From NCBI RefSeq assembly GCF_003965815.1, contig NZ_RXOE01000010.1, forward strand, positions 124,001 to 188,000: a stretch of 64,000 bases of DNA, given 5' to 3'. The DNA comes from Variovorax gossypii. Its GTDB lineage: Bacteria > Pseudomonadota > Gammaproteobacteria > Burkholderiales > Burkholderiaceae_C. Below are positions 61,974-64,000 of the stretch, in pieces (the stretch's first letter is position 1; each line of letters opens with the position of its first letter). The position numbers and the translations under genes were made by a program. The notes beneath the pieces were generated by a model, which searched no databases, was not told where the DNA came from, and saw only the letters and a list, made by a program, of their open reading frames with translations.

Positions 61974-61996
61974 TTCGCTATTTAATTGATAGCGAA
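61974..61996. promoter_or_regulatory. Inverted repeat TTCGCTAT-N7-ATAGCGAA
   Basis: Perfect 8-bp arms (61974-61981 and 61989-61996) are separated by TTAATTG. A further half-site, GATAGCG, lies at about 62008. The shape fits a dimeric regulator site; it may instead be a degenerate copy of a small family of GATAGC-type repeats. It lies 133 bases upstream of pntAA. Confidence 0.45.
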
Positions 61997-62175
61997 TTCG
62001 GGTATTCGATAGCGGTTTGCGAGAAGGCCGGCGCGTGTTTCCTCGGCATGCCGGACGGATTTCCGCCTGATTGCCCGGCAAAAGTACTTCCAATGCCTGA
62101 CGGAAGCCCGTCAATCAAAATCTCCATTTGTATCCAACTGCTGCCAACTTCGTTAACAAGCAATCAGAAATCGGC

Positions 62176-62200
62176 GATTTGCGTGCATTATTTGCAAATC
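62176..62200. promoter_or_regulatory. Inverted repeat GATTTGC-N11-GCAAATC
   Basis: Perfect 7-bp arms (62176-62182 and 62194-62200) lie about 90 bases before the regulator gene start, in AT-rich DNA. It is possibly the site for the regulator itself or another factor. Confidence 0.4.
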
Positions 62201-62290
62201 CAAAAACTTTACCTTAGTCGCAGATAGATACACTTCTACTAACAATCGCCAGTTCACGGAAGCTGACGAAGGGAGGAAGAAGGGGTAGGA

Positions 62291-63004
62291 ATGCGAATCG
62301 CGGTACTCGATGAAGGTGTAGATCACTTCAAGCGGATCAATCAGACCATGGCGGCACTCGAGCACGAGTGCCATCCCTATACGGAAGGCAAGGCCCTGCT
62401 GCAGGCGATGCGCCGCCAGACCTTCGACCTGCTGATACTCGGCTGGAATCTCCCTGACATGAAGGGTCCCGAGGTGGTAGCGACCATCCGTCGGGATCTC
62501 AACAGCCGGCTTCCCATTCTTTTCGTGTCCGACAAGCCCGGCGAGGCCGACATGGTCGAGGGCCTCAACGCCGGCGCGGACGACTTCATGGCCAAGCCCG
62601 CCCGCGCCGGCGAACTCGAAGCCCGCGTGAACGCGCTGCTGCGCCGCTCCTACCCGGCCCAGCACGAGGCGGAACTGGTCTTCGGGCCCTATCACTTCTA
62701 TCCGCCGTCGCGCGTACTCAAGGTCCGCGGCGTGCAGGTCGAACTCAAGAACCGCGAATACGAGCTCGCGCTGTTCCTGTTCCAGAACCTCGGCCGGCTA
62801 CTCTCGCGGGAGCATCTGCACGAAGCCGTCTGGGGCCTCGGCATCGAGGCGCTCTCGCGCTCGCTCGACACCCATATCTCGCGCCTGCGGACCAAGCTCG
62901 ACCTGCGCCCCGCAAACGGCTTCCTGCTGCTGGCCATCTACGGCCTGGGCTACCGGCTCGAAACCATCGAAGCCGATGCGTTGCCCGGAGTCAACGTACG
63001 CTGA
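62291..63004 (+). CDS. OmpR/PhoB-type response regulator with degenerate receiver
   Basis: This 237-residue protein has a receiver domain (1-115) and a winged-helix DNA-binding domain (about 130-230, with Leu-Lys-Asn-Arg-Glu-Tyr-Glu-Leu and Val-Trp-Gly and the ending Gly-Leu-Gly-Tyr-Arg-Leu). Acidic-pocket D7/E8, S80 and K102 are present, but the phospho-acceptor position is G51 (codon GGC, 62441-62443) in Leu-Ile-Leu-Gly-Trp-Asn-Leu-Pro-Asp. It therefore should not be phosphorylated at the normal site. No sensor kinase is adjacent. A strong purine-rich ribosome site precedes the ATG. Confidence 0.9.
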   Translation: MRIAVLDEGVDHFKRINQTMAALEHECHPYTEGKALLQAMRRQTFDLLILGWNLPDMKGPEVVATIRRDLNSRLPILFVSDKPGEADMVEGLNAGADDFMAKPARAGELEARVNALLRRSYPAQHEAELVFGPYHFYPPSRVLKVRGVQVELKNREYELALFLFQNLGRLLSREHLHEAVWGLGIEALSRSLDTHISRLRTKLDLRPANGFLLLAIYGLGYRLETIEADALPGVNVR

Positions 63005-63111
63005 CCCCGGAAATCTCAGCGGGCTAAAGTAGCCTCCAGCGGCTAGCGCGGCAACCAACACGGCCGCCGCAAGAACGGGCGATGTGCCCGCCGCCACGAG
63101 GAACGAGACGA

Positions 63112-63549
63112 ATGAATCCGATGATCCGGCTGCTGCTCGCCGCCACATTGCTCTGGAGCTGGCTCGGGCCGGCCGCCGCACAGGAAGTGGTGGAGGCCAG
63201 CGACATGGTGCGCGGCGGCATGCAGGCGATCGAGATGATCGACCAGGGCAAGGCCGGCGAACTGTGGGACGGCGCCGCCCCGGCCACGCGCAAGCGGGTG
63301 ACGCGCGCCGACTTCCTCGGCCAGGTCGCCCGGAGCCGGGCACAGATCGGCGTGCCGCAGATGCGCACCTGGGTCTCGGTCAACCGCCAGGTCGTTGCCG
63401 CGCAAGACGGCGACACGGCCGGCCAGTACGTCAGCATCGAATACGAGACCCGGTTCGCGAGCAAGTCCGACGGCACGGTGCGCGAACTCGTGAGCTTCCA
63501 TCTCGACCAGGACCGCGTCTGGCGCTTCAGCGGCTATGCACTGAAATAA
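63112..63549 (+). CDS. DUF4019-domain exported protein
   Basis: The ATG at 63112 gives 145 residues with a Sec signal peptide (Met-Ile-Arg-Leu-Leu-Leu..., cleaved near Ala-Ala-Ala-Gln, residue 24). The mature part has the DUF4019 pattern: Ile-Asp-Gln-Gly-Lys-Ala-Gly-Glu-Leu-Trp-Asp, Arg-Lys-Arg-Val-Thr-Arg-Ala-Asp-Phe, and a C-terminal Val-Trp-Arg-Phe-Ser-Gly-Tyr. The family's function is unknown; it is periplasmic. An earlier in-frame start 10 codons upstream lacks a signal-like context. Confidence 0.82.
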   Translation: MNPMIRLLLAATLLWSWLGPAAAQEVVEASDMVRGGMQAIEMIDQGKAGELWDGAAPATRKRVTRADFLGQVARSRAQIGVPQMRTWVSVNRQVVAAQDGDTAGQYVSIEYETRFASKSDGTVRELVSFHLDQDRVWRFSGYALK

Positions 63550-63566
63550 GGAAAGGAGCCGAGAAC

Positions 63567-64000
63567 ATGGCAGGTCCGCGCTGGAAACCCAATGTCACCG
63601 TGGCTGCGGTGATCGAGCGCGACGGGCGCTTCCTGCTCGTCGAGGAGCAGACCAGCGACGGCCTTCGGCTCAACACGCCGGCCGGGCACCTGGACCCCGG
63701 CGAGTCGCCCGCCGAAGGCTGCGCGCGCGAAACGCTGGAAGAAACAGCCCATCATTTCACGCCAACGGCGCTCATCGGCATCTACATGGCGCGTTCCCGG
63801 CCGCTGGCGGAACGCGGCGAGGACACCACCTACATGCGTTTCGCGTTCTCAGGCACCTTGGGCGCGTTCGAGGCAGGCCGCCCGCTCGACGAAGGCATCG
63901 TGCGCACCGTGTGGATGACTGCCGACGAAATCCGCACCAGCGTCGCCCGGCACCGCAGCCCGCTGCTGCTGCAATGTGTCGAGGACCACCTGGCCGGCAA
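63567..64000 (+). CDS. nudJ: NudJ-like Nudix hydrolase, 3' end cut by window
   Basis: This Nudix hydrolase has 144 codons visible and continues past the window. The Nudix box (Gly-His-Leu-Asp-Pro-Gly-Glu, then Arg-Glu-Thr-Leu-Glu-Glu-Thr-Ala) matches except that the last glycine is alanine. The start Lys-Pro-Asn-Val-Thr-Val-Ala-Ala-Val-Ile-Glu and Leu-Val-Glu-Glu resemble E. coli NudJ, a thiamine-pyrophosphate and nucleotide phosphatase. In E. coli nudJ precedes mnmA, so mnmA may follow. AAAGGAG lies 11 bases before the ATG. Confidence 0.85.
   Translation, partial: MAGPRWKPNVTVAAVIERDGRFLLVEEQTSDGLRLNTPAGHLDPGESPAEGCARETLEETAHHFTPTALIGIYMARSRPLAERGEDTTYMRFAFSGTLGAFEAGRPLDEGIVRTVWMTADEIRTSVARHRSPLLLQCVEDHLAG

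Larger units (their letters stand above)
61842..62290. promoter_or_regulatory. AT-rich divergent intergenic region between pntAA and the response regulator
   Basis: This 449-base gap has no supported gene. Its second half is markedly AT-rich (for example 37 of 60 bases are A or T at 62161-62220) against a very GC-rich background. It holds two inverted repeats described separately. It probably contains the promoters for both operons, though I cannot fix -35/-10 pairs confidently. Confidence 0.6.

Overview
The window is about 64 kb of very GC-rich chromosomal DNA. It looks like a betaproteobacterium of the Comamonadaceae, most likely Variovorax or a close relative. The evidence is gene order and gene type: divergent bamE-dapB-exbB-exbD and fur, an hpf-ptsN-hprK block, leuS-lptE-holA-proA, a split pntAA-pntAB-pntB transhydrogenase, two Bug-type solute-binding proteins, and the ferrooxidans-type gshA. 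I see no rRNA, tRNA, CRISPR array, phage or transposase gene. The region reads as core chromosome plus catabolic and transport islands.

Layout. 1-8.6 kb (+): a 5'-cut amidase, a Bug solute-binding protein, a complete branched-chain-type ABC importer (binding protein, two ATPases, two permeases) and a histone-deacetylase-fold amidohydrolase. Together they suggest uptake and hydrolysis of an amide. 8.6-11.7 kb: a class II glutamine amidotransferase and a TonB-dependent siderophore receptor behind a Fur-box-like site. 11.7-23.5 kb: gshB (-), a small NTF2-like plus deacetylase operon (+), then kup, gshA, proA, holA, lptE and leuS (all -). 23.7-28.3 kb: a second Bug protein and an opine-dehydrogenase-like protein (+), convergent with two carboxymuconolactone-decarboxylase-fold proteins and a flavin monooxygenase (-). 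28.4-40.5 kb (+): a glycogen cluster of a GH13 glucosidase, glgB, glgX, glgC, glgA and glgP. It makes ADP-glucose, polymerises and branches it, then debranches and phosphorolyses it.

40.6-48.4 kb: exbD, exbB, dapB and bamE (-), fur (+), then hprK, ptsN, hpf and a UvrD/Rep-type helicase (-). 48.4-50.5 kb (+): corA behind a long leader containing a possible leader peptide, and a YoaK-family membrane protein. 50.5-58.8 kb (-): a nucleosidase, a dipeptide/oligopeptide ABC importer and a fatty-acyl-CoA ligase. 58.9-61.8 kb (-): the pnt operon. 61.8-64 kb: an AT-rich intergenic region, an OmpR-type regulator lacking the phospho-acceptor aspartate, a DUF4019 protein and a NudJ-like Nudix hydrolase cut by the window end.

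The most unusual sequence is not a gene. Between glgB and glgX about 650 bp carry two inverted copies of a structured repeat. Within each copy one long stem has entirely different bases but keeps perfect pairing, which is covariation visible inside one window. The coding DNA on its two sides shows strong, mirror-image strand skew although both flanking genes point the same way. Other points of interest are four copies of a roughly 95-bp dispersed hairpin repeat, the corA leader, and inverted-repeat operator candidates upstream of three genes.
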